A stretch of DNA of 64,000 bases from Diploscapter coronatus (taxonomy: Eukaryota; Nematoda; Chromadorea; Rhabditida; Rhabditidae). Shown here piece by piece: positions 25,447-37,658 of this stretch. The first letter of the stretch is position 1. Each line of letters begins with the position of its first letter. The translations under genes and the position numbers were made by a program. Location: NCBI GenBank assembly GCA_964036155.1, contig OZ038422.1:38091201-38155200 (forward strand). The letters are read 5' to 3'. The notes beneath the pieces were generated by a model. It was given only the letters and a program-made list of their open reading frames with translations. It was not told where the DNA came from and did not search any database.

Positions 25447-28400
25447 TCAGTGACCGGAGTGATTGGAGTGGTGACTGGCGAATTTTTCGTAGTCCTTCCA
25501 GAATTGATCGCCTCGTTCCTCCAGCTTGCGCTTGATCAGCGACGAGCAGTAGGTCAGCACCTGCAAAATTACCTTTATTTTACGCTAGATCATAGAATTC
25601 GCTTAGCATAATTGAAAATATTTGAGATTTCGTATTCATCATCTTTTTGAAACATATTATTCACAAGTCAAATTATCCGTACTCAGAAAATCAGTACCCA
25701 CCTTGCTTTTATTGATTCTGTGGACGTCGTAGCTGAATGCGTCGCCCATTTTCGCCTTCTCTTTCTTCAGCAACTCTTTTGCATACTGAAAAATTAAGAG
25801 TAAAAATCGAAGAAGAAATTTAAGAATTCATTTGCAATTTATCCATTCTCAGAATAAAGTCTCGTTCTATTAATTCCGAAACAATTAAAACATCATTAAT
25901 TTTATTCTTCTTCGAAAAATTATATTCTACCTGTTTTCCAAGCCACTCCATCTTCTCCTTCGTGGTGTCATCCCTCGACTCCAGCAGATTCTTGATCTCG
26001 TACCGCATCAACTTCTCCATATAGCTTTTGAAGTGCTGGAAAAATGACGATTTTCAAAATCCGACGAAGTGGTTTTCGAAATTAGACAAGTTTTGATTCT
26101 CAAATAGATACGAAAATATTAGTTCATTTGTGAAAACTCTTATAATTCCAGCACTTTGAAACATATCAAAACCAGAAATTGATATAATCAGAAATGTATC
26201 ATTTTCTAATCTTTTAGTTTCCTTTTGAAGCATTTTTGTAAATTTAGACTAACCGTTTCCTGTTCTTCTTGAGTTCTCGGTTGCTTTTTATGGCTGCTGG
26301 GATGTTTGGGCTCGTGCCCGCTGCTCGTCGACTTCCGAGGCTGGACGTCCTTCGAAGAGGCCTCACTGCTAGCCGAGGGAGGTCGCTCCTCCATTTGACT
26401 CGAACGGGGTCTGAAAACACAAACTATCTTCAAAAATTTTGCCAATTTGTCTTTCTAACATCCTAATATTTTAGATTTTTGTTAAATTTGAAATTAATAG
26501 ATCGAAAAGCAATTAAAAGCATCGTCAAAAATAAATTTGAAAAAATAAGGACGTTTCTTGAAACATATGCAAAAACTTTTAAATTAAAAAAAAAACTACC
26601 TGACTCCATCGATGCGTCCCGCGAAGATCTGCTCGGCCCTAGCGATCAGCGACTCCTCCGATAGGTTTTGATCGGCTTTCTACAAATGGATAGGTTTCAA
26701 AGATTTCAGTTATAAAGTCCATATTCTTTTCTGAGCTGATAGTCATTTGAGAGCACGGGATTATATCTTCGCCATATTCGAATCAACATGTTCAGTTTCA
26801 AAAAAATTCAAAATGTCTAATAGGAAAATGAGAATTTTCGTTCAACATTGTAGAAGTTTGCCTACCACTTGAGTGACCTCGCACTTGAAGTCGTCAGCGT
26901 AATAGGAGTCCATTCCGGAAGTATCGCAAGGAGGAGGCGGCGTCTTCTCGACGGGATCGAGTTCGCCCTGCTCGGGACGAGGAGGACTCCACTGCGTTTC
27001 GCGGGTTTCCTAAACATACCAATATTCGTCTGATTTAAAGAAAGATTGATAGTGTTGTTTTGCCTTGATAAGTGTTAGGCTCGCACAGTTAAAACGAATA
27101 TGCGCGAAACTTAAGCTAAATTAAGAGAAAGTGAAACGTATTTGAACAAAGATCTTAGATAAAGTCACATCACAGCAAGTCTAAGGTATTTTCATGCCTG
27201 TCAATAAACTAAAAACATTCTACTCTTCAAAAAATGGGAAAAACATGTGCAATAAAAATCAAAGCATACTACCTACTTTTCTCACAAAAATAAGAAACAT
27301 ACATTTTTGTGAAAATTACTTGTCCTCCCAACGTGCACTATTTCATGCTTGTGCAATAAACATCAAAACATTCAACTTATTCCTCCTCAAAATTACATTT
27401 AAAAAAAAAAAACCAATTTGAAACCGCAGATTACTTGTTGTCCCCAGATGGCGCTGTCCTGAGCAATGTGAAACTTCTCGGACTCCTTGGTACAATTGGA
27501 GCAGAATTGGAGGAACGCTGAGCGGAAGATGGACGCTGTGCTGCCAGTCGAGGAGGGTCGGGACAGTTCCGGATCGCATTCCATTTTCTCACCGTTAACG
27601 CTGCTGTTCTCATGATTCTCCTGAAAAATCTGGAAAACGGTGCACTTTCATTCCATACCAAGACCAACTAAACAAGCTATTTGTGGTATTCGCAAGACAC
27701 GACAAGGCTTGACAAGCATTTAGCAATTCAAAACAAATTATTCTATGTTTCAGGATTAAAAAATATCGATGACGTTTCAGAAAGCCTAATTAGTTTAAGA
27801 ATAGTTTCAGGATAATATTTCACAAATATACATGCATTTTCAAGCGATAGAATATCGTGTTATTTTATGCAGGAAAAAGATCTCGAAATTATAGCTTGAG
27901 TAAGGAAAAACTCAAAATCCCCACCTTGTTGTAGTAGTACTTATCGCCATTGGCATCGACGGCCTTCGCCCAGAGATACTTTTCCTTGGGGGGCGGGGCA
28001 GGGGGTGGAGTCGAGGAACGAGCAGAAATCATCGTTTGCTGAAAATTTATTTAGTTGCATGAGAGAAATCCGAATAAGATATTTTTGAAATTTGAATTTT
28101 GTCGAGCATTTGCAACATATTTGAACGTTTGTCTACTCAAGCGAATAACTTGTTGCTTCGATTTCGATTTCAATTTCATTTTTGAGCAAGAGTGCAAAAT
28201 GAACAGACGGACCCCTTTCCACATTGCACTTATCAAAATTTTGAAACATATCTCATTTCAAAAAATAAACATTGGGTCGAAGAATTTCTGTGGCTTTCCA
28301 AAATTTTCACATCCTTACCGAGACGGACTTGAGCGATGTTGTAGCGGGCTGATCTTCGAGTGAAGATGGTGCAGTGATGGCTTCCTGAGCAGCCTGGGCA

Positions 28401-31400
28401 GCCTCCTTCTCCTTCTGCAACATTCTCTATTTAAACTCATTTAACTTCTACTTTGGGGTTAAAATATTCGTTTTCCTTAATATTTTACCCCTATTTTTAA
28501 TTGTAGCTGCGTAAACTTCCTCCCAAATAGGGGAGGATAAAAAAAACGAGAAAGTGTTTGGAAGGGGAGTTTACGCAGCCTTTAATCTCCAGGTCATTTT
28601 TATGACCATGATACCTGAGCAGCCAATTTGTGCGCGGCCTCCTCTCTGCGAATGGCGGCCATCGCCTCCCGCACCATGTCCAACTTCTTCTGCAGCACTT
28701 CATAGACGTTTCTGGAAATTCAAATTGAACATTTCACTTGTATCATTTATAGCGGAGATATTATTATTATTATTTCAAATCCATGCGGCGTTTGTCTTGT
28801 CCCGATAAAAAGAAAATACTCAAGATCAGTCTGAGCATTGATCCGTTTTATGTTAAAGTTTCGATACGAATTCTGGACTACTAGGCAAAAAGAACGCTAA
28901 AACCTTTTGTATATGTTTCAAGAATCCGGTTAATTAATAGATAAATAACAAACTAATGTTACCACTTTAAGTTCGTCTATGAAAGGTGAAATAAAATAGA
29001 AACTAACTGCAACTCAGATTTGGTCTTCTTGGAGCACTCTGCCTTGAAGGCCTTGAGCGACTCATCGTCCAGTTTGTCTGCGTCTCTGACATCTCGGGAC
29101 GGGGGAGGAGGCGGCGCTTCGGCAGTGAGGAATGCAGTCGACGAGGGGCAGGAGGGCAGAGACGCCGAGGACGGACCGAACGCCGGCCAGGGACCGTAGC
29201 CCCAGTACATCATGTCTGCAGGCATCAAGATTTTGAAACAAAAAAATCGCTGTTGATTAAAGCTGGACGTATTTTTGAAAGGGTCGTATCATAAGATTTT
29301 AGAGAATCGCCTCATTTTTGAAAATGGAGCCACAAAAATTCCCTAGTATTTTCGGCAGTAAAAATCGAAATGCATTTTAGGGGGAAAAAAAAAAGTTAAA
29401 TTAGATCAATAAAACTAGAAAAGGCTCCTTCATTTGTTCCGAAAGTTTGCTTACCGTAACCAGGCATACCAGGCATAGGCATCATCATTCCCGGATAGGG
29501 CATGGGAGGCATCGGATGGTGGCGCATTCCGATTGATGTCGGAGTCACCACTGAGGGAGGGGGCAGAGCGTGACCGTTCTGAAAAAAAGCAAATATTTTT
29601 AACGAGTATCATTTACTTGAAAAAGGAATTTTTATGCTAATTAAAAATATGAAGTTTCAAGACTAAGAATGAAAACTTCACGATAATTTTAACCATCTCT
29701 ACACATTTAAAATAATAAAGTCACAAAATATCTCACCTCCCTTCCATTGGCGTTGATGTCGAACCTGGATCGTCTCTTCGAGGGAGGGGGCTGTTCGTCC
29801 TCCTTGCCGTCCTTTGTCTCTGTCTCCACTCGACGTCTCTTCCTGTCGACAGATGGGCTGGGGCTTCGCGAATACGACATGTTGTAGTAATCATCTGGAA
29901 AGATGAAACTAATTCAAGTGAATGCATATTTGACTACGAAAAACAACGCTTCACTATTAGAAAGATATAATTGAAAATGAAATAGTTATATTTCAAGAAA
30001 CTGCTGTAAAATAGCGAAATCCGAAAAGTAGTTTAGTTTCGAGAGTAGTATATTTAAAAAAAAAAAAACAAACAAACAAAATATACCATATCGTCTCGCA
30101 TCGTAGTAGCTGAGGTGTCGCTTGTAGTTGTTGCGATTCCAGCTTCGACCGTTGCTGTATCTGAAATCATACAAAATAAATGCCCTATGTTTCAAAATAG
30201 CATGATAAAATGTAATGCTTTTTCGGGGCGTTTTATATTGAAAAATCTTTAAAAAATAATCAATCAGATTTCAAGCTATTTTATTTAGCACTATGTCTTC
30301 ATAGATATTATAGAGTCCGAAGATATATCGAGGTTTTAAATAGGCTGATTATTTTATCGTTCTCTTTTCACATTTTATTTCTTTTTTTATCTAATATTCA
30401 GAAAATAAACCGTCTGCCACTTTGAAACACCAATTTACGGATCACAAGCTATATTATGATTTTTACATTAAAAAAAACTAAACCTGTTCCAAGAGAAGCG
30501 GCTGTTGTGCGAATACGGTCTGTCGTATTCATAGAAATCCTTTGTCTTGAAGGACGTTGGCGTTCTTGCGCGGCTCGTGCCGTTCTCCACCGGGTCAACT
30601 TTCACCTGAAAATAAAATCCATAAATTTGCCATTTCTCAAATCTCTAAAATATCAGATACGTTTCTGCATGAGGACTTTAGAGAATTCTGTCAATAAAAC
30701 TCATTGCTTGTTCAAAATCCAGTACCATCATACCTTCAAAGTGTTCAAATACGTTTCTACTAATAAAATACTTGATGAAACTTTGGGCAAATGTTTGCCA
30801 ATTAGAAAACGTTGCCAGTATGACCTTCTTAGGAATTTTGTAGAGCACCAACAGACTGGTCCAAGTGTGTAGAACTCGCTTCGCGATTTCCACCAGTCGC
30901 GTGAAGCCCGTAAGGATGGGGGTTTCCTGAAATTTCGGAGCTTGGAAATACGTTTCAACATGAGATGAAATATCGAAACGATGAAAAGCAATCATTAGCA
31001 TGATTAGATTCCTCTTAACCACATTTTCTATGAAAAATTTCTAGTAATCTTCTGCCAGAAAGATAATAAAACAGGAAAATACCGTATGGAGTAGAAATAC
31101 TCGACACCTATCACCCAAATTACAGAAATTTACCAACCTCTTCCTCCTCTTCATTATCGTCATTTTCGTCCTTCTCTTTATTGCCTTCGCTGTTCACCTC
31201 CATCCTGGCGACCCCATTTTCCTCTGCCTCTTTATGCTTCTCTCTCGCCTTTTCTGCCTCCTTTTCTTGCGAAATCACGTCGTTCACGACGCTCTGCACG
31301 GCTGCTTGCACCTGCAAATTTTCGAAAATTATTTTCTAAAAACCCTACCAAAAAACTTATCTAAAAATTGACATATTTTCGAGTTATTTCTTCAAAAATT

Positions 31401-34400
31401 TAAAAGTTCTTACCACCAAATCATCGGTGGGTTCCTCCATTTGTGCCAGCTGCGTCACTGAATAGGCCAAATCACATTCCGGGCTCTGAAAAGTCAAATT
31501 TATGTAGGAAAACTACTTTCATAACTCATTTTCGGCATTTGTTTCAGAGATTTCATAAAATTTGACAGAATGAAAAATGAGCAATGGATTGGTTACTCTT
31601 ATTTCTTGCTACAAAATATCAAACTTGGCATATCTACTTCAATTAATTTCGTATTATCGTGTTTCATATGTTTAAAAAAATCCTAAAAAAAAAAACTTTT
31701 AAAAAAGACAATTGGTCGCTAGTGTCTTCTGTTGAGAAAGATCAAAGTAAGATGAAACGTTCTTTCAAATAAAATTGCATTTTTCGAATTTCTTCCAGGA
31801 AATGACAAACCACGAGTCTGGCGAAATGATCGATTCCGTTGAGGAGAGCGAGAATGCGCAGATTGAGGAGGACGTCATCCGCATGAATCATGGGCTCTTT
31901 CAGCCAGAACGTGAACATGTCGATGATGCCTCCGCTGCAGATCAGCGACAGCGAACGCACGTTTTGCACCTGAAAATTAGCTTTTTAATTTTCATTTCTT
32001 CGAGACTTTGGAAGATGTACTAAATTTAAAGGAATAGTATTGTTAAAGAAAATTTTGTGAAATTTCAAAGTAATTTATTTTCTTTTTTTCTCTGAAACTA
32101 GTGAATTTTTAGATAAAAGTTGATAAAGAAGGTAGGTAAATTTTTCAGAGGGCTATCTTTAATATTTTCTCAACTTACCGCCTGTTCGTTGCAGAGAGTG
32201 TTGAGAATCCGCAGACGCTGTTCGCTGTACTCGCTGTAGTTCTGAAGTATGAAAAGTTGGTTCACAAATTAGATAAGTTTTGATGATTCTATCAAGCGTT
32301 GATGTTTAGAAGTATTCATTAGATCAGTGGAATTATCAGTAGTTAAAAAGTAAAACTAGCTAAAAATGTATGTTTCATATACTTTCTAAAGAAATCGAAT
32401 GAAGCTCGAAAGATTTGACGAGTTTCAGCTTTCCCATAAACAAATAATAAAAGGGAATTTGATTGGGTTGTTACCGTCACAATGATTGTAACTTCCTCAA
32501 CAGACGTTTTCCACTGCAAATATCCTTTATGCGATGAATTATCCCATTCAGTTTTGCATTATTATCTTTAATAATGGAACGAGATGACACGATGATAGAA
32601 TTTTACGGTGGAAAACGTCCCCAATCTGATAGTTCGCCCAACAAAAATCAATTTGACAATCAACTGACCGCCATGGTGACGAGCTCCCTGATTTGCTTCT
32701 TGTTCGTCCAGGCGATAGGCTCGATTTCGCACAGCCGCGCGTTGATCTCCTCTTCGTCCAGCAGATTCGCGCGAGCTTCCATCTGAAAACAACATTATTA
32801 GTTTTTCCTAAAAACAATGAAATAATTAGATCTTCATGGGAATTAGCACAAACTTTTGAAGAAAATAGGTAAATCCGTGAATTGCAAAAATGGTAGAATG
32901 GATAAATCTATCGAATTTCCCACCTCATAATCTTCACCATCGTCAGGTTCCTCCTCCTGGACTTGGCCGATCCACTTCATGCAGTTCTCCGCTCCGCAAT
33001 GGCACGGCTGGGCTTCTCTCCTGAAAAGTTGGAAAATAAGTTTCAGAAAGAATAGGTTCCTCAACAACAAATTGTACATCTTTGATAAGCACGGTAAAAA
33101 TTTCAAGTTCTCAAACTCCAGAATAAGAAAAATAGTGTACGTTTCATATTTTCGACTTTTGTGAGTTATTAGTTTTAGGATTCCCAATAACTTCTGATAA
33201 CGTGAAGAAGAAAATAATTTCCTACCCATAAACTTGGAAGTTGTAGTCGAATGTGATCTCCTCGCCCTTGTTGATGTCGCGCAGCGCGAAGAAACCGATC
33301 CGAGCCACGTTGCCCTTCGTGTTCGGCACGGTCCACTGAGCAAAATCAATTAATCTTCAAAGTTTATCAAACAATTATTCAAATTTGCTTTTCTAGCTAA
33401 TCTTTCCGAAAAAAAAAACTCGCAAAGATGACAAAAATCAGAGAAAAAGAAATATGAAATAATGCGATTTCTTGAAACATAAAAAATTTTCTTTGCAATT
33501 TTGATGGGCTAACCTTTTCGCAGCAAGCATTCGGCGCACACGAGTGATTGATGAACCTCGAGACGTTGCCCTTCTTCGTGGCATCAATCGTGTAGGCACC
33601 CGTGTCGCATAGATAGTGATGCTTGTGGTTGGGGTCCTTCGCGTAGCTGAAAATACAATAATGTCAAATATTCTCATTTTAGATAGCTACAAAAACACCG
33701 TATATTTTAGAGATAGTATTTTCCATAATGGACTAGTGAATGAATTTCGTTGTGATTAAAAAATGTAAACAAATTGAACTACGTTTCAAAAACAGTACAA
33801 TTTCAAACGGTTCAATACATCAATGCTAAATGGTGGTTTGCTTTATCCTATGTTATTTTCGAGTCTAAAATCTGAGAAGTCGAAATTAAAGAAAAAAAGT
33901 TGCAATTTTTAGACCAGTGTCTCATTTTCGAGTGCTATTCCTCCCTTTCTAATACAATGAAAATAGCCGTGTACCATTTTGCAACAGTCTCCCAGATTAC
34001 GAAAACAATAGCTAAATGGCGACCTGACGATCCCTCTTTTCCCACACTATTTCATCTTATTCTAACCCTTCCCTTTCTAGTTATAGGGATCGTCAGGTCG
34101 TTCATTTAGTAACTGCCGATTACGGACTCTAATAATAAGTGACTCACATCTCCTTGCGCGCTTCGTACTCGTTCCTGGGCAGAACCTCGCCAACGTACTC
34201 GATGATGAAGGCGCCTCTGGAATTTTTTCTTTATATTTTTCAAAAATGGCAGAAAAATCTCCACTTCTTGATGCATTCCATGGCAAAGAGGCCGAATCCC
34301 TTTTCTGGACCAGTGTACTGGGGCTCGACTTTCGCGTATTTTCTCTAAAAAAAAATGCTCTTCCTGAAAGCGATTCCAAAAATGATAATTTTTTGATATT

Positions 34401-35210
34401 TTCAGAAAATGGAATTGAAAAATATCAAGTTATTTTTAAATGGCAACTTATTGTTCTGATTAAACGAAATGACAGATAGTGTGTCAAAAAATAGCGAGAA
34501 AAGGCAAGAGATACGGCAAATCGTGTACCATCACTCTTTCCATTGTCCCCCGCTGACTCTTTTCTCTGCACTCTAGCCTCCCTCTTTGTGCATGATCGTG
34601 ACGCGCATTTCTCGCAAGGCGCTCTTTAACACACGAACTGTGACTTCGTTTGAGCGATACAATAAATTCCAACCTTGGTGAACTTCCTGTTCTTGCATTT
34701 CTTGGCGGGACAGTCCTTGGGGCACTCGGTGAACATGCACACGTTCACACAGCGGTTGTCCTTGCAGTTTTTGCCTTCATCCGCGCACGTGCAGCTGAAC
34801 ATATTCATCGTTTTAGTCAGATAAAAAAATTCTTGAAAATTGCTAAAACTCTGCACAAGATCCATGAAAATAGACATTTTCCAAAAAAAAACGCTCATTT
34901 TTGGGGTAAAAGTCCCACAAATCTGTCTTTAAAAATCTTACTTTCGTACAAAAATGACATTTTCCTTAAAAGTCACTTACTAGAGTGCTTCAGTCCTCTT
35001 CTTGCTGGAGATGCTCTTCGAGAAGATGGAGGTCTCGACGATCTCGAATTTTGGCAGAGGGGTAGTCGACGAGTGGCCGTCTTTGCTTCTGTCTGTCTTA
35101 TCCGTGCCTTTCTCCTTCTCAGTGCCTCTCTCCTTGTCCCTTTCCTTGTTTTTGCTTTCAGAACCATTGTTCTTCTCAGAACCAGAGGAAGGCATCGAGT
35201 TTATTGACAT
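25447..35210 (-). CDS. met-1: SETD2/Set2-type histone H3 lysine-36 methyltransferase (AWS-SET-post-SET, WW, SRI-like)
   Basis: Nuclear enzyme that methylates H3K36 on transcribed chromatin by riding with RNA polymerase II. About 28 exons. The N-terminus is Lys/Glu/Ser-rich. The Cys-rich AWS region (about 34791-34673) has CTCADEGKNCKDNRC. The SET domain (about 34335-33227) has EKGFGLFAMECIKK, IIEYVGEVL, the cofactor-binding RFINHSC and GEEITFDYNFQVYG. The post-SET CHCGAENC is near 33000. Further on are the Set2-type segment WTSLLVLYKIPKK (about 30850), Pro/Met-rich linkers, a split WW domain (WAKAVDANGDKYYYNK joined to ETRETQWSPPRP), and a divergent C-terminal helical part resembling the SRI domain that binds the Pol II tail. 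TTTTCCAG lies 8 nt before the chosen ATG. Catalytic motifs look intact. Subfamily call rests on YGREAQPCHCG and the WW/SRI order. Confidence 0.88.
27435..27620 (-). other. Candidate cassette exon (186 nt, phase 0-0) interrupting the WW domain
   Basis: Between the two exons that build the WW domain (27926 side and 27010 side) lies an open segment with acceptor TTTTTCAG and donor CAA/GTAATC. It is exactly 62 codons in the frame of both neighbours and begins ENHENSSVNGEKMECDPE. The flanking exons also join directly in phase 0. Inclusion would place 62 residues between YYYNK and ETRETQW and split the WW fold. It could be a regulated exon, a constitutive exon or a chance frame. Confidence 0.55.
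32502..32619. repeat. Repeat family B, copy 3 (inverted, methyltransferase intron)
   Basis: Ends AGACGTTTTCCACTGCAAATA and TACGGTGGAAAACGTCC are inverted repeats. The interior runs in the opposite direction to copies 1 and 2: TATGCGATGAATTAT and CTTTAATAATGGAACGAGAT are reverse complements of their central words. No coding capacity. Confidence 0.75.
33869..33998. repeat. Repeat family A, copy 2 (methyltransferase intron)
   Basis: Bounded by AATCTGAGAAGTCGAAA on the left and TCTCCCAGATTA on the right. The interior TTTTTAGACCAGTGTCTC, CGAGTGCTATTCC and AATACAATGAAAATA lines up with copy 1 at 20009-20137. It directly abuts the foldback element at about 34013-34108, so two insertions share one intron of the SET domain. 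Confidence 0.7.
34013..34108. mobile_element. Foldback element with CCCACACTATTTC core (methyltransferase intron)
   Basis: AAATGGCGACCTGACGATCC at the left pairs with AGGGATCGTCAGGTCGTTCA at the right, almost perfect over about 18 bp. The interior TTTTCCCACACTATTTC matches elements near 10346, 17672, 37060 and 60335. Target-site duplication not resolved. Confidence 0.7.
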
Positions 35211-35850
35211 CGGGGAATCTGGAAAATAAATTTGAACGAAATGAATAATTTTCAGATAATATGTAAAAGTCAATTAAAAATTTAAAACAATTATTGAAAG
35301 GACGATTTAAAAAGTGGCAAATGCAGTTTTTGTCAAGTAATTTTTATCCTGCGAAAATCAAAAATGAACATTTTTTTGTTGTCTCGCGGTAAAAAACTAG
35401 CCGCGCCCGTCTTGGAATTGGCTGCCAGAAAAAGAGTGAAATCGAAAGAGCGAGGAGAAAGTTTGACCAAATTTTGGACAAGAAATCGATAAGACGCGTA
35501 GCCAACAAAAAAAGGAAGCACAAACTGGGGAAGTGATCGAAACAAGTGTTGATAATTTTAGAGATGCGCAAGTGGCAAAATATCGTCCATTCTTTTAGGA
35601 TGTTTGCGAAAGTTATCCAAGTCGGTTTTCAACCACTAGTTTCTACGTTTGACGAGTGATTCTTCGATAAAATTTGAATAAACTCCCGAAACTTTGGATT
35701 ATTTCTCTTCTGCACTGATAAAAATAGTTACATTTTATTTTTCCTTATAAATAAAAAATAAACACAATCATCAATTCTTTTTCTCGAGAAGTGCGCGCTT
35801 GTTTAGCCCAAGCCCTTCTCCCTTTCCTTTCATGGATATTATATGCTGAC

Positions 35851-36619
35851 CTTGAGATTTGGCTGATTTGGTTGATCTGATCGATGAACTGTGGAATATT
35901 CTCTATCCTTGCAAACAGCTGCAGGAATGAATCAGGAATCGCAGCGAGAAGTCGGCCGATCAATCCGAGCACATTCGAGAAAATTCCAGCACAAATCCTG
36001 AAAATTGAATTTAAAGATTGCGAAAAATGAAAAGAAAATGTTTTTGGGAGCAGAAATGAAAATTCCAAAATAAAGTACCATAATTCTGTCATTTTCAAAA
36101 ATTATTCCACAAAATTAACATTCCACAAGTTTCAGTAAATTTCGACCCTACTCAAATCGAAAATGGTCGAAATTTCTCGAATTTCGCGCCGTCCGTCCTC
36201 CCGTTGAATTTTGGAAAATTCGTTACTCGTTGAAAAAATTCTTTTTTTTTCACTTTTTAACTAAATAACTATCAGAGACTCATCGGAACATTTTCAAAAT
36301 TCAGTAAAAACCTCGAGAAACTTCGATTTGGTCGATAGATTATTTTGCGTTTTTATGTGCGTCTCGAGAGCGCGGTCTGCACGGCCCGGCACTGCTTTTT
36401 CCATGCTCGCAGCGTTTTACGGCCATTTCTCAACTCCAAAAATCGATAACCACCTCTAATTACCTCAATTTCACTAGCTGACCAATTAATGCTCCCCAAA
36501 ATCGATTTGAAATCAAATTACCGTACTCGACGTTTGAATTCGCCGAAGGTTTGCTTGGACGAAACGCTTAAATTTGGGCGGAAATTGGCGGCAATTTGTT
36601 GGTTCGTCCCTCGGGCTAC
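35851..36619 (-). CDS. Unidentified two-exon open frame (partial or orphan)
   Basis: Exon A (36619-36522) follows TTTGCAG and ends CG/GTAATT. Exon B (35997-35851) follows TTTTCAG and ends AG/GTCAGC. Phases match. Exon A carries VARGTNQQIAANFRPN and TFGEFKRRVR; exon B continues ICAGIFSNVLGLIGRLLA with an amphipathic helix-rich stretch ending QFIDQINQISQISR. The frame can also run past the donor for 34 more codons to TAA. It does not join the methyltransferase start in frame, since a stop follows. No ATG was found upstream. I do not recognise it; it may be a separate small gene or a 5' exon set. Confidence 0.4.
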
Positions 36620-37037
36620 CTGCAAACTATCAGTGTTTTTCTTTCACTCGTCGAAAAATCAATAAAATAATCGATAAAATGGGCGGTATTGAGTGGCATT
36701 GGGGGTAGGACGCACAAAAGACGAGGGGAGTGTGCCAAAGAGAAGAGGGGAGGCGAGGGATAGAGAGAGGATGAGAGAGTGGGGAAAATGGAGAGGGCAG
36801 AGAGGCGAGAGGGGCACACAATCGATGTGCAAAGGCAAAGGCACTACAAGGATGGGGAAGAAATCGAGAGTGGACATTCCTTCTTTACTGAATCGAATAC
36901 AATTGAGTGCAGCAGCGCTCTTTTAGGATCAAGGCATATGGTAGGTAAAATTTGTAACAACATGAATCAAATATTTTTTCTCGTGATAGAAATTGGGTTA
37001 GATCTGGAAATTTGGGTAACTGAGAAATGGTGAGATG

Positions 37038-37128
37038 ACATGGGACGTGAACTATCTTTTCCCACGCTATTTCTCCCTACTTCCTCACCCTCCTCTATCC
37101 TCAACTATAGATCACGCCCTCACATCAT
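37038..37128. mobile_element. Foldback element with CCCACGCTATTTC core
   Basis: GATGACATGGGACGTGAACTAT pairs imperfectly with CTATAGATCACGCCCTCACATC. The interior TCTTTTCCCACGCTATTTC matches the core of other elements in the window. Inserted between the TFIIIC6 and methyltransferase genes. Confidence 0.6.
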
Positions 37129-37658
37129 TTTGAAATTCCCAAAATTTTGGCCTTGAGAATGGAGCTAGCTGAAAATGTAGCTTCGTGTATACTTAAATTT
37201 GTCATCGAGAGGAATTTTATCTTCGAAAAGCAATGGGAACTCGCCTTTGTAGTGCGCACTGAAAGTAGGGACCAATTCAAACGAGCTCCAATGAAATGCA
37301 GAAGAATTTGGCTCAGCACCCTGCAAAAGTCGAGGTTTCCATGAAAAATCGGTATTCCTAAAGATATCGGCAATAAAATCAAAGATAAAGTCTCCGATTT
37401 AACGGATTTCCTTAGAAGTAATTTTAAAAGTATCGTAAATATTTATTCTCGCTTTGCAAAGTTGGATTCCAACGAATTTAGCATACAACAAAAATAAGTG
37501 ATAAAAACGAACCCGAAAAGTATAGATTAGGAAAATCTTCCTTCGTTAGGAAGATGCCATCTTGGGTTAGAAAAGATTCTATTTTCGAGAAGACAAAATC
37601 TAGAAAAAAGTGCAAATATTTTGTAAACCGAAAAAATTCTTCCTTTCCAAATCAGCTT

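Larger units (their letters stand above)
35211..37658. other. Region between TFIIIC6 and the methyltransferase
   Basis: Holds two possible exons of unknown identity (separate entry), a purine-rich tract (about 36690-36860) and a foldback element (about 37038-37128). A weaker open frame at 37125-37382 on the minus strand lacks domain resemblance. The large gap, compared with about 300-465 bp between the genes upstream, suggests either a missed gene or a promoter. Confidence 0.45.

Noticed and set aside
34650..35207. 185-codon open frame on the plus strand
   Set aside because: Antisense to the AWS-region and N-terminal exons of the methyltransferase; composition is the mirror of Cys/Lys-rich coding sequence and no domain is seen.
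36616..36877. Ser/Leu/Pro-rich frames on the minus strand
   Set aside because: Translations of a purine-rich tract in three frames; simple-sequence artefact.
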